From Micromonospora chokoriensis (lineage in GTDB: Bacteria; Actinomycetota; Actinomycetes; Mycobacteriales; Micromonosporaceae), in the NCBI RefSeq assembly GCF_000718555.1, contig NZ_JOAN01000007.1, positions 162,197 through 226,196 of the forward strand: a DNA stretch of 64,000 bases. The letters are read 5' to 3'. The notes beneath the pieces are model-generated. The model made no database searches and was not told the DNA's origin. It saw only the letters and a program-made list of their open reading frames with translations. This document shows positions 11,111-20,259 of the stretch, in pieces (positions within the stretch are counted from its first letter, which is position 1; every line of letters begins with the position of its first letter). Made by a program: the position numbers and the translations under genes.

Positions 11111-11116
11111 TACACT
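11111..11116 (+). promoter_or_regulatory. candidate -10 element giving a leaderless rpe transcript
   Basis: TACACT is followed by 6 nt and then the rpe GTG at 11123. A start point 6-7 nt after the -10 would coincide with the start codon, and no Shine-Dalgarno is seen. Confidence 0.5.
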
Positions 11117-11122
11117 GGCCCC

Positions 11123-11803
11123 GTGACCGTACCGCCGCCGATCGTCGCGCCGAGCATCCTGGCCGCCGATTTCGCCCGTCTCGCCGAAGAGGTCCGTGCC
11201 GTCGAGGACGCCGCGGACTGGTTGCACGTCGATGTGATGGACAACCACTTCGTGCCGAACCTGACAATTGGGCTGCCCGTGGTGCAGAGCCTGCGGGCTG
11301 TCACGGCGATGCCCTTCGACGTGCACCTGATGATCGAGGACCCGCGCCGGTGGGCTCCCGGGTACGCCGACGCCGGGGCGTACAACGTCACCTTCCACGC
11401 GGAGGCGGCCGACGACCCGGTGGCGCTCGCCAAGGACCTGCGCTCGGCTGGCGCGAAGGCGGGTCTGGCCATCGACCGGGACACCCCGATCGAGCCGTAC
11501 CTGGACCTGCTGCCCAGCTTCGACACCCTGCTGATCATGACGATCAAGGCGGGCTTCGGTGGGCAGCGCTTTCTTCCGCAGCTGCTGGAGAAGGTGCGCA
11601 CCGCCCGGCGGCACGTGTCGGCGGGGCACCTGGAGCTGCGTATCGAGGTGGACGGCGGGATCGCCGCCGACACCATCGAACAGGCGGCCGCCGCCGGCGC
11701 GGACGCGTTCGTGGCCGGCACCGCCGTGTACGGCGCGGCCGACCCGGCGGAGGCGGTACGGCACCTTCGGGCACTGGCGGAACGCGCGGCTCCCGGGGCT
11801 TGA
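11123..11803 (+). CDS. rpe: ribulose-phosphate 3-epimerase
   Basis: 226 residues. It interconverts ribulose 5-phosphate and xylulose 5-phosphate in the pentose phosphate pathway. The TIM barrel motifs are intact: [10 protein letters not shown] at the N-terminus, the metal/catalytic [30 protein letters not shown] and EVDGGI. Ribulose 5-phosphate is also a substrate of the riboflavin pathway encoded 1.7 kb downstream, although the two units are separated. The GTG start is probably leaderless. The next gene begins one base after this stop. Confidence 0.95.
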   Translation: MTVPPPIVAPSILAADFARLAEEVRAVEDAADWLHVDVMDNHFVPNLTIGLPVVQSLRAVTAMPFDVHLMIEDPRRWAPGYADAGAYNVTFHAEAADDPVALAKDLRSAGAKAGLAIDRDTPIEPYLDLLPSFDTLLIMTIKAGFGGQRFLPQLLEKVRTARRHVSAGHLELRIEVDGGIAADTIEQAAAAGADAFVAGTAVYGAADPAEAVRHLRALAERAAPGA

Positions 11804-11804
11804 G

Positions 11805-12761
11805 GTGGAGCCCGAGGCCGACCGCAAGGACATCATCCTCGTCGTGGACGACGACGCGGACATCGCTCGTTTCGTCGAGTTCAACCTGCGGCTGCACGGC
11901 TTCGAGGTGATCCACGCCAGCGACGGCCAGGAGGCCCTGGAGGTCATCGAGCGCCAGCGACCGGACCTGGCGGTGGTCGACCTCATGATGCCCCGGATCG
12001 ACGGGTTGGAGCTGACCCGGCGGCTGCGCGCCGACCCGATGACCTCCGCCCTTCCGGTGATCATGCTGACGGCCAAGGGGATGACCGTCGACAAGGTGCA
12101 CGGGCTCAGCGCCGGCGCGGACGACTACCTGGTCAAGCCGTTCGACACCGCCGAGTTGGTGGCCCGGGTCTCGTCCACGCTGCGCCGCAACAAGGAGTTC
12201 CGGGAGGTCTCCCCGCTGACCGGGCTGCCCGGCAACAGCCGGATCCGTCGGGAGATCAGCGACCGGGTCCGGCAGGGCGTGGACTACGCGGTCGGCTACG
12301 TCGACATCGACCGGTTCAAGAGCGTCAACGACCGGTACGGCTTCGTTCGTGGCGATGACTTCATCTCCGCGCTGGCCCGCAGCCTGCACCGGGCGGTGGT
12401 GGGCGTCGGGCTGCCGCCGGCCTTCCTCGGCCACGTCGGCGGCGACGACTTCGTCATCGTCTGCGCCCCGGACCAGGTGCGCCCGCTGACGTCCCAGGCG
12501 GTGGTCGACTTCGAAAACGCCGCCGACACGCTCTACGACCCGACCGACCGTGAGCGCGGCTTCGTCGAGTTGAAGGACCGACGGGGCAACATCCGGCGCG
12601 CGGCCCTGGTCACGCTCTCCATCGGGGTGTCCCTCTCCGATGCCGGCAAGCGGTTCTCCGACCCTCTCGAAGCGATCGCGATGGCCTCGGAGATGAAGAC
12701 GGTCGCCAAGAGCCAACCGGGCTCCTACGTGGCGGTGGACCGGCGTCGCGGCGTCACCTGA
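11805..12761 (+). CDS. response regulator with receiver and GGDEF-like output domain
   Basis: 318 residues. The receiver domain (about 1-120) shows the acidic pair in LVVDDDADIARF, phospho-acceptor Asp in VVDLMMPRIDG and Lys in DYLVKPFD. A GGDEF-type domain follows, with YVDIDRFKSVNDRYGF and active-site loop HVGGDDFVIV. The loop reads GGDDF instead of GGDEF. The Glu-to-Asp change keeps an acid, so diguanylate cyclase activity is possible but not assured. No partner kinase is adjacent. The GTG at 11805 lies one base after the rpe stop and overlaps nothing. The frame runs back into rpe but has no plausible domain there. Confidence 0.85.
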   Translation: MEPEADRKDIILVVDDDADIARFVEFNLRLHGFEVIHASDGQEALEVIERQRPDLAVVDLMMPRIDGLELTRRLRADPMTSALPVIMLTAKGMTVDKVHGLSAGADDYLVKPFDTAELVARVSSTLRRNKEFREVSPLTGLPGNSRIRREISDRVRQGVDYAVGYVDIDRFKSVNDRYGFVRGDDFISALARSLHRAVVGVGLPPAFLGHVGGDDFVIVCAPDQVRPLTSQAVVDFENAADTLYDPTDRERGFVELKDRRGNIRRAALVTLSIGVSLSDAGKRFSDPLEAIAMASEMKTVAKSQPGSYVAVDRRRGVT

Positions 12762-12842
12762 GCGTGATACGGCTGTGAAGTAGCTCGCCTAGGTGGCGGC
12801 AGAGCCGGATCGGCGTGTAAGACTTCCGGTGTACCCACCACG

Positions 12843-13011
12843 CGCTGGCGGGACTCGGTGAAATTCCGAACCGGCGGTGATCCACGGTCCAACCGTGGTC
12901 AGCCCGCGACCCGGACGGCTCTGCCGTCCGGTGGACCTGGTGAAAATCCGGGGCCGACGGTTGGGGGCGGTTCGTCCGCTCCCAGACAGTCCGGATGGGA
13001 GACAGCGCGCG
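12843..13011 (+). promoter_or_regulatory. FMN riboswitch (RFN element)
   Basis: The conserved RFN blocks occur in order: GGTGAAATTCCGAACCGGCGG at the 5' side, AGCCCGCGACCCG, TGGTGAAAATCCGGGGCCGA and finally AGTCCGGATGGGAGACAGCG. The variable P-stem hairpins (CCACGGTC/AACCGTGG and ACCGGACGG-type) lie between them. It precedes ribD by 166 nt. It binds FMN and lowers expression of the riboflavin operon. With the segment up to 13176 it accounts for the 415-bp gene-free stretch 12762-13176. Confidence 0.97.
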
Positions 13012-13127
13012 GGACGGACGGGTCCGAGCCGGCCGCTGGCTTCAGCGTGCCGTTTCGACCCTCCGGGGGCGGCTGTGCCGTTCCCGGAATCCGCCACCGC
13101 CTGCCCGTGGCCCCATGGCCACCGCCT

Positions 13128-13174
13128 CCCTGACCGCCCGCGCGCGGACCGGCGAGTGAGAGGGCAGGTCAGGG
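13128..13174 (+). promoter_or_regulatory. candidate riboswitch expression platform sequestering the ribD ribosome site
   Basis: CCCTGACC (13128-13135) is perfectly complementary to GGTCAGGG (13167-13174). The latter ends 2 nt before the ribD ATG and overlaps its purine-rich ribosome-binding region. No U-run terminator is seen, so control at translation is more likely than termination. Confidence 0.5.
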
Positions 13175-13176
13175 CG

Positions 13177-14238
13177 ATGGCCAGCGTCTCCGTTGACGAG
13201 GCGATGCGGCGTGCGATCGAGTTAGCCGCCCGCGGGCTCGGCACCACAAGCCCCAACCCGGTGGTCGGGTGCGTGCTGCTCGACGAGGACGGCCAGGTCG
13301 TGGGGGAGGGCTTCCACGCGTACGCCGGGGGGCCGCACGCCGAGATCGTCGCCCTGGCGCAGGCCGGACGGCGGGCCAAGGGCGGCACCGCGATCGTCAC
13401 TCTGGAACCCTGCGATCACACCGGCCGCACCGGCCCCTGTAGCTCCGCGCTCGTCCAGGCGGGCGTGGGGCGGGTGGTCATCGCCGTACCCGATCCCAAC
13501 CCGGTCGCTTCCGGTGGCGCCGCCACCTTGCGCGCCGCCGGGGTCCGGGTCGATCTGGGGGTACGCGGTGAGGAGGCCGAGGCCGGCAACGTCGCGTGGC
13601 TGACCTCGATGCGCCGGGGCTGGCCGTACGTGATCTGGAAGTACGCCGCCACGCTCGACGGGCGCTCCGCCGCGGCGGACGGCACCAGCATGTGGATCAC
13701 CTCGGAGGCGGCCCGGATCGACGTGCACGCGCTGCGCGGCACTGTCGACGCGGTCATCGCCGGGGTGGGCACCGTGCTCGCCGACGACCCCCGGTTGACC
13801 GCCCGCAACCTGCGCGACGGCAGCCTGGCCATTCGGCAGCCGCTGCGGGTGGTGGTGGACAGCTCGGGGCGTACCCCGGCTGACGCCCGGGTCCGCGACG
13901 GCGCCGCGCGGACGTGGATCGCGACCGCCGACGAGGTCGGCGCCGACCCGGACGGCCGGGTCGACCTGGCGGCGCTGCTCGCGGCGCTGCACCAGCGCGG
14001 GGTCCGCGCGGTGCTGCTGGAGGGTGGCCCCCGGCTGGCCGGCGCGTTCCTGAAGGCCGGCCTGGTCGACAAGATCGTCGGGTACGTCGCGCCGCGGTTG
14101 CTCGGCGCTGGCCCGACCGCCCTGGTCGACGCGGGAGTGACCACCATCGCTGAGGCCATCGATCTGGAGTTGGTCGACGTTACGCAGATCGGTCCGGATC
14201 TTCGGATCACCGCTTTGCCCCGTAAACGGGAGGTCTGA
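13177..14238 (+). CDS. ribD: bifunctional riboflavin deaminase/reductase
   Basis: 353 residues. It deaminates the first pyrimidine/pyrimidinone intermediate and then reduces its ribose with NADPH. The N-terminal deaminase carries the zinc site HAE (residues 54-56) and PCDHTGRTGPC (about 80-90). The C-terminal reductase starts near WPYVIWKYAATLDGRSA and contains LLEGGPRLAGAFL. ATG at 13177 is chosen because it starts at the conserved VDEAMRRAIELA helix and has a purine-rich site upstream. GTG at 13156 would add 7 residues. It is the first gene of a tightly coupled operon. Confidence 0.95.
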   Translation: MASVSVDEAMRRAIELAARGLGTTSPNPVVGCVLLDEDGQVVGEGFHAYAGGPHAEIVALAQAGRRAKGGTAIVTLEPCDHTGRTGPCSSALVQAGVGRVVIAVPDPNPVASGGAATLRAAGVRVDLGVRGEEAEAGNVAWLTSMRRGWPYVIWKYAATLDGRSAAADGTSMWITSEAARIDVHALRGTVDAVIAGVGTVLADDPRLTARNLRDGSLAIRQPLRVVVDSSGRTPADARVRDGAARTWIATADEVGADPDGRVDLAALLAALHQRGVRAVLLEGGPRLAGAFLKAGLVDKIVGYVAPRLLGAGPTALVDAGVTTIAEAIDLELVDVTQIGPDLRITALPRKREV

Positions 14239-14239
14239 C

Positions 14240-14863
14240 ATGTTCACCGGCATCATCGAGGAATTGGGCGAGATCGTCCGGGTCGCGCCAACGGCGAGCG
14301 ATTCGGCGCTGCTCGGCGTACGCGGTCCGCTGGTCACCTCCGACGCCCGCCACGGCGACTCCATCGCCGTCAACGGTGTCTGCCTGACCGTCGTGGAGGT
14401 GGCCGACGGGGTCTTCACCGCCGACGTGATGGGGGAGACGCTGCGCCGCTCCGCGCTGGGTGCGCTGCGCCCCGGCGACCCGGTCAACCTGGAGCGGGCC
14501 GCCGCGCTCGGCAGCCGGCTCGGCGGGCACCTCGTGCAGGGCCACGTCGACGGGGTCGGTGAACTGATCTCCCGGGAGCCGGCCGAGCAGTGGGAGACGG
14601 TCCGGTTCCGACTGCCCGCCGGCCTCTCCCGGTACGTGGTGGAGAAGGGCTCGATCACCATCGACGGCGTCTCGTTGACCGTGGCCACCGTCGGCGCGGA
14701 CGAGTTCGCCGTCGGGCTGATCCCGACCACGCTCAAGCTGACCACGCTCGGCGCGAAGGGCGTCGGCGACCCGGTCAACCTGGAGGTCGACGTGCTGGCC
14801 AAGTACGTCGAGCGGCTGCTCGGCGACCGGCTCAACAACGCCGACACTCGCGGGGTGGCCTGA
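14240..14863 (+). CDS. ribE: riboflavin synthase, alpha chain
   Basis: 207 residues. It dismutates two lumazine molecules into riboflavin plus the pyrimidine precursor. It starts with the signature MFTGIIEELG and has two tandem lumazine-binding barrels. The repeats show as SIAVNGVCLTVVEV in the first and SITIDGVSLTVATV in the second. It begins 1 bp after ribD and ends in a TGATG overlap with the transporter gene. The symbol ribC is used for this enzyme in some species. Confidence 0.95.
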   Translation: MFTGIIEELGEIVRVAPTASDSALLGVRGPLVTSDARHGDSIAVNGVCLTVVEVADGVFTADVMGETLRRSALGALRPGDPVNLERAAALGSRLGGHLVQGHVDGVGELISREPAEQWETVRFRLPAGLSRYVVEKGSITIDGVSLTVATVGADEFAVGLIPTTLKLTTLGAKGVGDPVNLEVDVLAKYVERLLGDRLNNADTRGVA

Positions 14864-15542
14864 TGGGCCCGCTCAGCTGGCTGCTCGACGCCCAGGTGCA
14901 GGTCGCCGGCTCGCCGGTGCTGGCCCGGGAGATCGTCGGCAACGTGTTCGGGCTGGTCTCGGCGCTGCTCGGGCTGCGTCGGCTGGTCTGGGCGTGGCCG
15001 GTCGGCATGATCGGTAACGCGCTGCTGCTCACCGTCTTCCTCGGTGGGGTGTTCGCCACCCCGCAGGAGCACGACCTGTACGGGCAGGCCGGTCGTCAGG
15101 TGTTCTTCTTCGCGGTAAGCGTCTACGGCTGGTGGCGTTGGCAGCGCAACCGTCGCGCCGACGCCGGGCAGGCTGCGGTTACCCCGCGCTGGGCCACCGG
15201 ACGGGAGCGACTGATGCTGCTGGTGGCCGCCGTGATCGGCACCGCCGCGGCGTACCCGGTGCTCAAGGCGCTGGGCTCGTGGGGCCCGCTGCCCGACGCC
15301 TGGATCCTCACCGGCAGCCTGCTGGCCACCTACGGCATGGCCCGCGGCTGGGTGGAGTTCTGGCTGCTCTGGATCGCGGTGGACGCGGTCGGCGTGCCGT
15401 TGCTGCTGCGCGGCGGCTTCTACCCGTCGGCGGTCATGTACCTGATCTACGGCGCACTCTGCGCCTGGGGCTTCGCCGCCTGGTGGCGCACCTCGCGCGC
15501 CACGGCGGCCGCCCCTACGCCCAACTACCGGGAGGCCGTGGC

Positions 15543-15546
<4 letters not shown>
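14863..15546 (+). CDS. ribM: PnuC-family riboflavin transporter (RibM type)
   Basis: 227 residues with about six to seven hydrophobic segments, including [20 protein letters not shown], a [20 protein letters not shown] span and a second half repeating the pattern ([20 protein letters not shown]). The WxxGxxGN-type signature and aromatic [15 protein letters not shown] are typical of PnuC proteins. PnuC-like proteins inside FMN-riboswitch rib operons of actinobacteria (RibM, formerly PnuX) import riboflavin. The operon position is therefore the main argument for riboflavin rather than nicotinamide riboside. It overlaps both neighbours by a few bases. Confidence 0.85.
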
Positions 15547-16804
<1,258 letters not shown>

Positions 16805-16808
<4 letters not shown>

Positions 16809-17311
16809 CGATGGCGGGTTTCGGTGAGCCGGGAGTCGAGGCGGTGGACGCCGCAGGGCTGACCGTCGGGGTCGTTGCCGCCCGTTGGCACGGCGAGCTG
16901 ACCGATCACATGGTGGAGCGTGCGGTGGCCGCCGCCGAGGCGTGCGGGGCTCGCTCCGTGGTCGCCCGGGTCGCCGGGTCGGTCGAGCTGCCGGTGGTCG
17001 CGCAGGCCCTCGCCCGCCGCTGCGACGTGGTGGTCGCCATCGGCGTGGTCGTCCGCGGCTCCACCGCCCACTTCGACTACGTCTGCCGCTCGGTCACCGA
17101 CGGGCTGACCCGGGTGGCGCTGGACGAGGGCAAGCCGGTGGCGCACGGGGTGTTGACCGTGGAGACCATCGAGCAGGCCCGGGACCGCGCCGGTCTGCCC
17201 GGCTCGGCGGAGGACAAGGGCTGGGCCGCCACCGTCGCGGCGCTCGACGCGGCGCTGGCCGTACGGACCGTGGCGGCGGGCAACGCCCAGCGGGTCGGCT
17301 TCGGCGGCTGA
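16805..17311 (+). CDS. ribH: 6,7-dimethyl-8-ribityllumazine synthase
   Basis: 168 residues. It condenses the products of the two branches into lumazine, the substrate of RibE. Family segments are [17 protein letters not shown], a [17 protein letters not shown] helix and [15 protein letters not shown] with the catalytic His. ATG at 16805 overlaps the ribBA stop; ATG at 16811 is an alternative that shortens it by two residues. It is the last gene of the operon. Three copies of a 9-bp unit (CTGACGCCT) start at its stop codon, followed by the terminator hairpin. Confidence 0.95.
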
Positions 17312-17334
17312 CGCCTCTGACGCCTCTGACGCCT
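17308..17334. repeat. three tandem 9-bp units at the end of ribH
   Basis: CTGACGCCT is repeated perfectly three times (17308-17316, 17317-17325, 17326-17334). The first unit contains the ribH stop codon. Confidence 0.9.
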
Positions 17335-17335
17335 C

Positions 17336-17369
17336 GGCCGGCTCTGAAGGCCCGCCCTCAGAGCCGGCC
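17336..17369. terminator. bidirectional terminator hairpin
   Basis: GGCCGGCTCTGA (17336-17347) pairs perfectly with TCAGAGCCGGCC (17358-17369) around a 10-nt loop. It separates the converging riboflavin operon and amino acid transporter operon. The right arm encodes the last codons of the ATPase gene. Confidence 0.75.
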
Positions 17370-18101
17370 GGCCTCGATGATCCGGTGCAGGAACTGCCGG
17401 GTCCGGGGCTGCGTCGGCTCGCCGAGCACCTGCTCGGGTGGGCCGCTCTCGACGACCCGCCCGGCGTCGAGGAAGCAGACCTCGTCGGCGACCTCCCGGG
17501 CGAAGCCCATCTCGTGGGTGGCCAGCACCATTGTCATGCCGTCGGCCTTCAGGTCGCGGATCATCGCCAGCACCTCACCGACGAGCTCCGGGTCCAGCGC
17601 GGAGGTGACCTCGTCGAGCAGCATCAGTCGAGGTGAGTTCGCCAGCGCCCGGACGATCGCCACCCGCTGCTGCTGCCCGCCGGAGAGACGGTCCGGGTAG
17701 GCGTCGGCCTTGGCGCCGAGCCCCACCCGGTCGAGCAGGTCCCGGGCCTGCGCCTCGGCCTCCGCCCGACCCCGCCGGTGTACGCGGCGCGGCGCGAGAG
17801 TGATGTTGTCCAACACGCTCAGGTGCGGGAAGAGGTTGTACGCCTGGAACACCATGCCGATCCGCCGCCGGACCCGGTCCGGGTCCACCCGGGGATCGGA
17901 GATGTCCTCCCCGTCCAACTCGATGGTGCCGTCGTCGATCTCCTCCAGCAGGTTCACACACCGCAGCAGGGTCGACTTGCCGGAGCCGGACGCGCCGATC
18001 AGGGCCACCACCCGGTGCTCGGTGACGGTCAGGTCAAGTTGGTCGAGCACGGCGTGCCCGCCGAACTCCTTGCGCAGACCCCGACAGCGCAGCAGTGCCA
18101 T
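17358..18101 (-). CDS. polar amino acid ABC transporter, ATP-binding protein
   Basis: 247 residues. It drives import of a polar amino acid through the neighbouring permease. Walker A GASGSGKST, Q-loop VFQAYNLFPH, signature LSGGQQQRV, Walker B LMLLDEVTSALDPE and the switch His in LATHEMGFA are all intact and of the GlnQ/HisP type. The ATG at 18101 begins the conserved LLRCRGLRKEFGGHAVL. It is the last gene of a three-gene minus-strand operon (binding protein, permease, ATPase), 2 bp after the permease stop. Confidence 0.93.
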   Translation of the reverse strand: MALLRCRGLRKEFGGHAVLDQLDLTVTEHRVVALIGASGSGKSTLLRCVNLLEEIDDGTIELDGEDISDPRVDPDRVRRRIGMVFQAYNLFPHLSVLDNITLAPRRVHRRGRAEAEAQARDLLDRVGLGAKADAYPDRLSGGQQQRVAIVRALANSPRLMLLDEVTSALDPELVGEVLAMIRDLKADGMTMVLATHEMGFAREVADEVCFLDAGRVVESGPPEQVLGEPTQPRTRQFLHRIIEAGRL

Positions 18102-18103
18102 GG

Positions 18104-18949
18104 TCAGCCTCCCGACTGTCGGCGGGCCGCGCGCAGCGTCACCCAGTCGGTGACCGCGATCAGCGGGATCGCGAGGAGCACGAAGAGCACCCCCGCCACG
18201 ATGTACGGCGTGTAGTTGAACGACTGGGCGGTGGCGATCTGGGCGGCGCGGACCGCGTCGATCGGCCCGGCGAGCGAGACCAGCCCCACGTCCTTCTGCA
18301 ACGCCACCACATCGTTGAGCAGGGGTGGCGCCACCCGGCGGACGGCCTGCGGCAGGACCACGTGCCGCATCGTCTGCCGATAGGTCAGGCCCAACGAGCG
18401 GGCCGCGGCGAGCTGGCTGGGATGCACCGACTCGATGCCGGCCCGGAACACCTCGGCGAGATAGCCGCCGTAGGTGAGGACCAACGCGATCCCACCGAGC
18501 ACCAGCACCGGCGGCATGCCCTGCAGTCGCAGCCCCGGCACGCCGAGGGTGAGCAGGTAGAGCACGATGATCAGCGGTAGGCCGCGGAAGGTGTAGGTGT
18601 AGCCGGCGGCCAGCGCGCGAACCGGGAAGAAGACCGGGCCGCGCAGCGTCCGCAGCACGGCGATCACCAGCCCGAGCAGCAGCGCGCCGACGGCACAGCA
18701 CACCAGCAGTCGTACGTTGAGCCAGAGCCCGGTCAGCACCGCCGGCAACGCGTCCCGGGCGATCTCCGGATCCAGGAACGACTGCCGCACCCGATCCCAG
18801 CCCGGCGCACCGGTAACCGCGATCACCAGCAACGTGCCGAGCGCCGCCGTGGAGGACGCCGCGACGAACACGCTGTAGACGGTCTGCCGCCGCCGGTACG
18901 CCGAGCGCCGCAGCTGCGCCTCGGACGGAACATGATCCAGAAGTGTCAC
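18104..18949 (-). CDS. polar amino acid ABC transporter, permease
   Basis: 281 residues with about five to six membrane spans; a cytoplasmic N-terminus of about 25 residues precedes the first. The EAA loop that contacts the ATPase is visible near LAAARSLGLTYRQTMRHVVL. GLPLIIVLYLLTLGV and GGYLAEVFRAGIESVHPSQL are typical of the HisM/GlnP family. A single permease gene suggests a homodimeric channel. The GTG start overlaps the binding-protein stop (GTGA), so the two are translationally coupled. Confidence 0.92.
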   Translation of the reverse strand: MTLLDHVPSEAQLRRSAYRRRQTVYSVFVAASSTAALGTLLVIAVTGAPGWDRVRQSFLDPEIARDALPAVLTGLWLNVRLLVCCAVGALLLGLVIAVLRTLRGPVFFPVRALAAGYTYTFRGLPLIIVLYLLTLGVPGLRLQGMPPVLVLGGIALVLTYGGYLAEVFRAGIESVHPSQLAAARSLGLTYRQTMRHVVLPQAVRRVAPPLLNDVVALQKDVGLVSLAGPIDAVRAAQIATAQSFNYTPYIVAGVLFVLLAIPLIAVTDWVTLRAARRQSGG

Positions 18950-19809
18950 CGCAGCTCGGCCGCCCCCGCCACCTGCGCGAGCCACTTCTGCTCCAGTTGC
19001 TTCAGCGTGCCCGCCGTGGTGAGCTGACCGACCGCGCCGGTCACGCATTTGGTCAGCGGGGAGTTCTTGTCCAGCAGCAACCCGAACGCCTCGGGCGTAC
19101 CGACCTGCGGCACCTGCCCGACGATCGTCGCGTCGGTGATCTCCGCCCCGGTGATGTAGAAGGCGGTCGGCAGGTCCACCACGAGACCGTCGAGCTGCCC
19201 GTTCTGCAGGGCCTTCTTGGCGTCGTCGTTGCTGTTGTAGACCTGCGGCTCGACGGTCGGCTTGAGCACTTCGGTGATCGCCTGGTAGCTGGTGGTGCCG
19301 ACCTGGGCGCCCAGCCGCGCGTCGCGCAGGTCGGCCAGCGACTTCTTGCCAGCGATCTTCGAGGACTTCAACGCGATGACGGTCTGCCGCACCAGGTAGT
19401 ACGGCGCGGAGAAGTCGACCGCCTGCTTGCGTTCCTCGGTGATGGAGAACTGGTTGATGTCGAAGTCGAACTCCTTGGGCCCCGGGGCGATCGCGGTGTC
19501 GAACTTGACCCGGGTCCAGGTGACATCGGTGCGGGCGTACCCGAGCTTCTCGGCCACCGCGTACGCGACGGCGGACTCGAAGCCCTCGCCGTTGTCCGGC
19601 TTGTCGTCGGAGAACCACGGCTCGTACGCGGGCTGGTCGGTCGCGATGGTCAGCTTGCCCGGCGTACGGGTGGGCAGGCTGTCCTTGGCGCACGACAGCG
19701 CCGAGGTGACGACGGGGGTCGGTAGCTCCTTTTGTGGCGCGCATCCGGCGGTGGCTACGACGGCGGCACCGGCGAGGGTGAGCGCGAGGAGACGTGAGCT
19801 GCTGGCCAT
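18946..19809 (-). CDS. polar amino acid ABC transporter, lipid-anchored substrate-binding protein
   Basis: 287 residues. A signal peptide ends in lipobox ATAGC with Cys23, followed by a family-3 periplasmic-type binding fold: LTIATDQPAYEPWF, GFESAVAYAVAEKLGY and INQFSITEERKQAVDFSAPY. The position equivalent to the carboxylate-binding Arg appears in APYYLVRQTVIALK. The substrate is a polar amino acid of the glutamate/glutamine/arginine range and cannot be fixed from sequence. The ATG at 19809 starts the signal peptide. It is the first gene of the operon; two repeated AATTGTCC-type sites lie just upstream. Confidence 0.9.
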   Translation of the reverse strand: MASSSRLLALTLAGAAVVATAGCAPQKELPTPVVTSALSCAKDSLPTRTPGKLTIATDQPAYEPWFSDDKPDNGEGFESAVAYAVAEKLGYARTDVTWTRVKFDTAIAPGPKEFDFDINQFSITEERKQAVDFSAPYYLVRQTVIALKSSKIAGKKSLADLRDARLGAQVGTTSYQAITEVLKPTVEPQVYNSNDDAKKALQNGQLDGLVVDLPTAFYITGAEITDATIVGQVPQVGTPEAFGLLLDKNSPLTKCVTGAVGQLTTAGTLKQLEQKWLAQVAGAAELR

Positions 19810-19842
19810 GGCGGACAGCGTAGAGCTTGATGGGGATCGATC

Positions 19843-19877
19843 GGCAATTGTCCCACCATGTTGATAGGGAATTGTCC
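19843..19877. promoter_or_regulatory. pair of direct repeats, possible operator of the transporter operon
   Basis: GGCAATTGTCC (19843-19853) and GGGAATTGTCC (19867-19877) are spaced 24 bp, about two helical turns apart. They lie 34-68 bp upstream of the binding-protein start. Each is nearly palindromic (GGNNAATTNNCC-like). The sites are also upstream of hisE on the other strand. Confidence 0.4.
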
Positions 19878-19942
19878 GCTTGCTGGATTCCGGCGGACCC
19901 GGACGCGGGGCGTCGGACGGGTGGCTGGAAGAATCGTTGCTC

Positions 19943-20206
19943 GTGAAGACGTTCGAGGAGTTGTTCGCCGAGCTGCAGGCCAAGGCCGCCGCCGGCACCC
20001 CGGGCTCGGGCACCGTCGCCGCTCTGGACAAGGGCGTGCACTTCATCGGCAAGAAGGTCGTCGAGGAGGCGGCCGAGTCGTGGATGGCCGCCGAGCACGA
20101 AGGGCCGGAGCGCACCGCCGAGGAGATCTCCCAGCTTCTCTACCAGGTCCAGGTGCTGATGCTCGCCAGTGGTCTCGAACTCAAGGACGTCTACCGACAT
20201 CTGTGA
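19943..20206 (+). CDS. hisE: phosphoribosyl-ATP pyrophosphatase
   Basis: 87 residues, the normal size for a free HisE. It hydrolyses phosphoribosyl-ATP to phosphoribosyl-AMP, the second step of histidine synthesis. [11 protein letters not shown] at the start and the metal-binding helix [14 protein letters not shown] with [15 protein letters not shown] match the all-alpha pyrophosphatase fold. GTG at 19943 is preferred because the product then begins at KTFEELF; an in-frame ATG at 19880 would add 21 unrelated residues. It precedes hisG by 53 bp, the usual actinobacterial hisE-hisG pair. Confidence 0.93.
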   Translation: MKTFEELFAELQAKAAAGTPGSGTVAALDKGVHFIGKKVVEEAAESWMAAEHEGPERTAEEISQLLYQVQVLMLASGLELKDVYRHL

Positions 20207-20259
20207 GTGCCCCACCCCGTTGATCGCCATCCGGATCCGGATCGAAGGAGCACTCCGTC

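Noticed and set aside
8817..11126. 769-codon plus-strand frame opposite the two lipoprotein genes
   Set aside because: It is the antisense shadow of two genes with clear signal peptides and paralogy. It has no recognisable domain and a composition (His/Arg/Gly-rich) typical of antisense frames at high GC.
17308..17334. Three 9-bp repeats considered as the start of a CRISPR-like or regulatory array
   Set aside because: Too short, with no spacers; simple slippage repeats next to the terminator.
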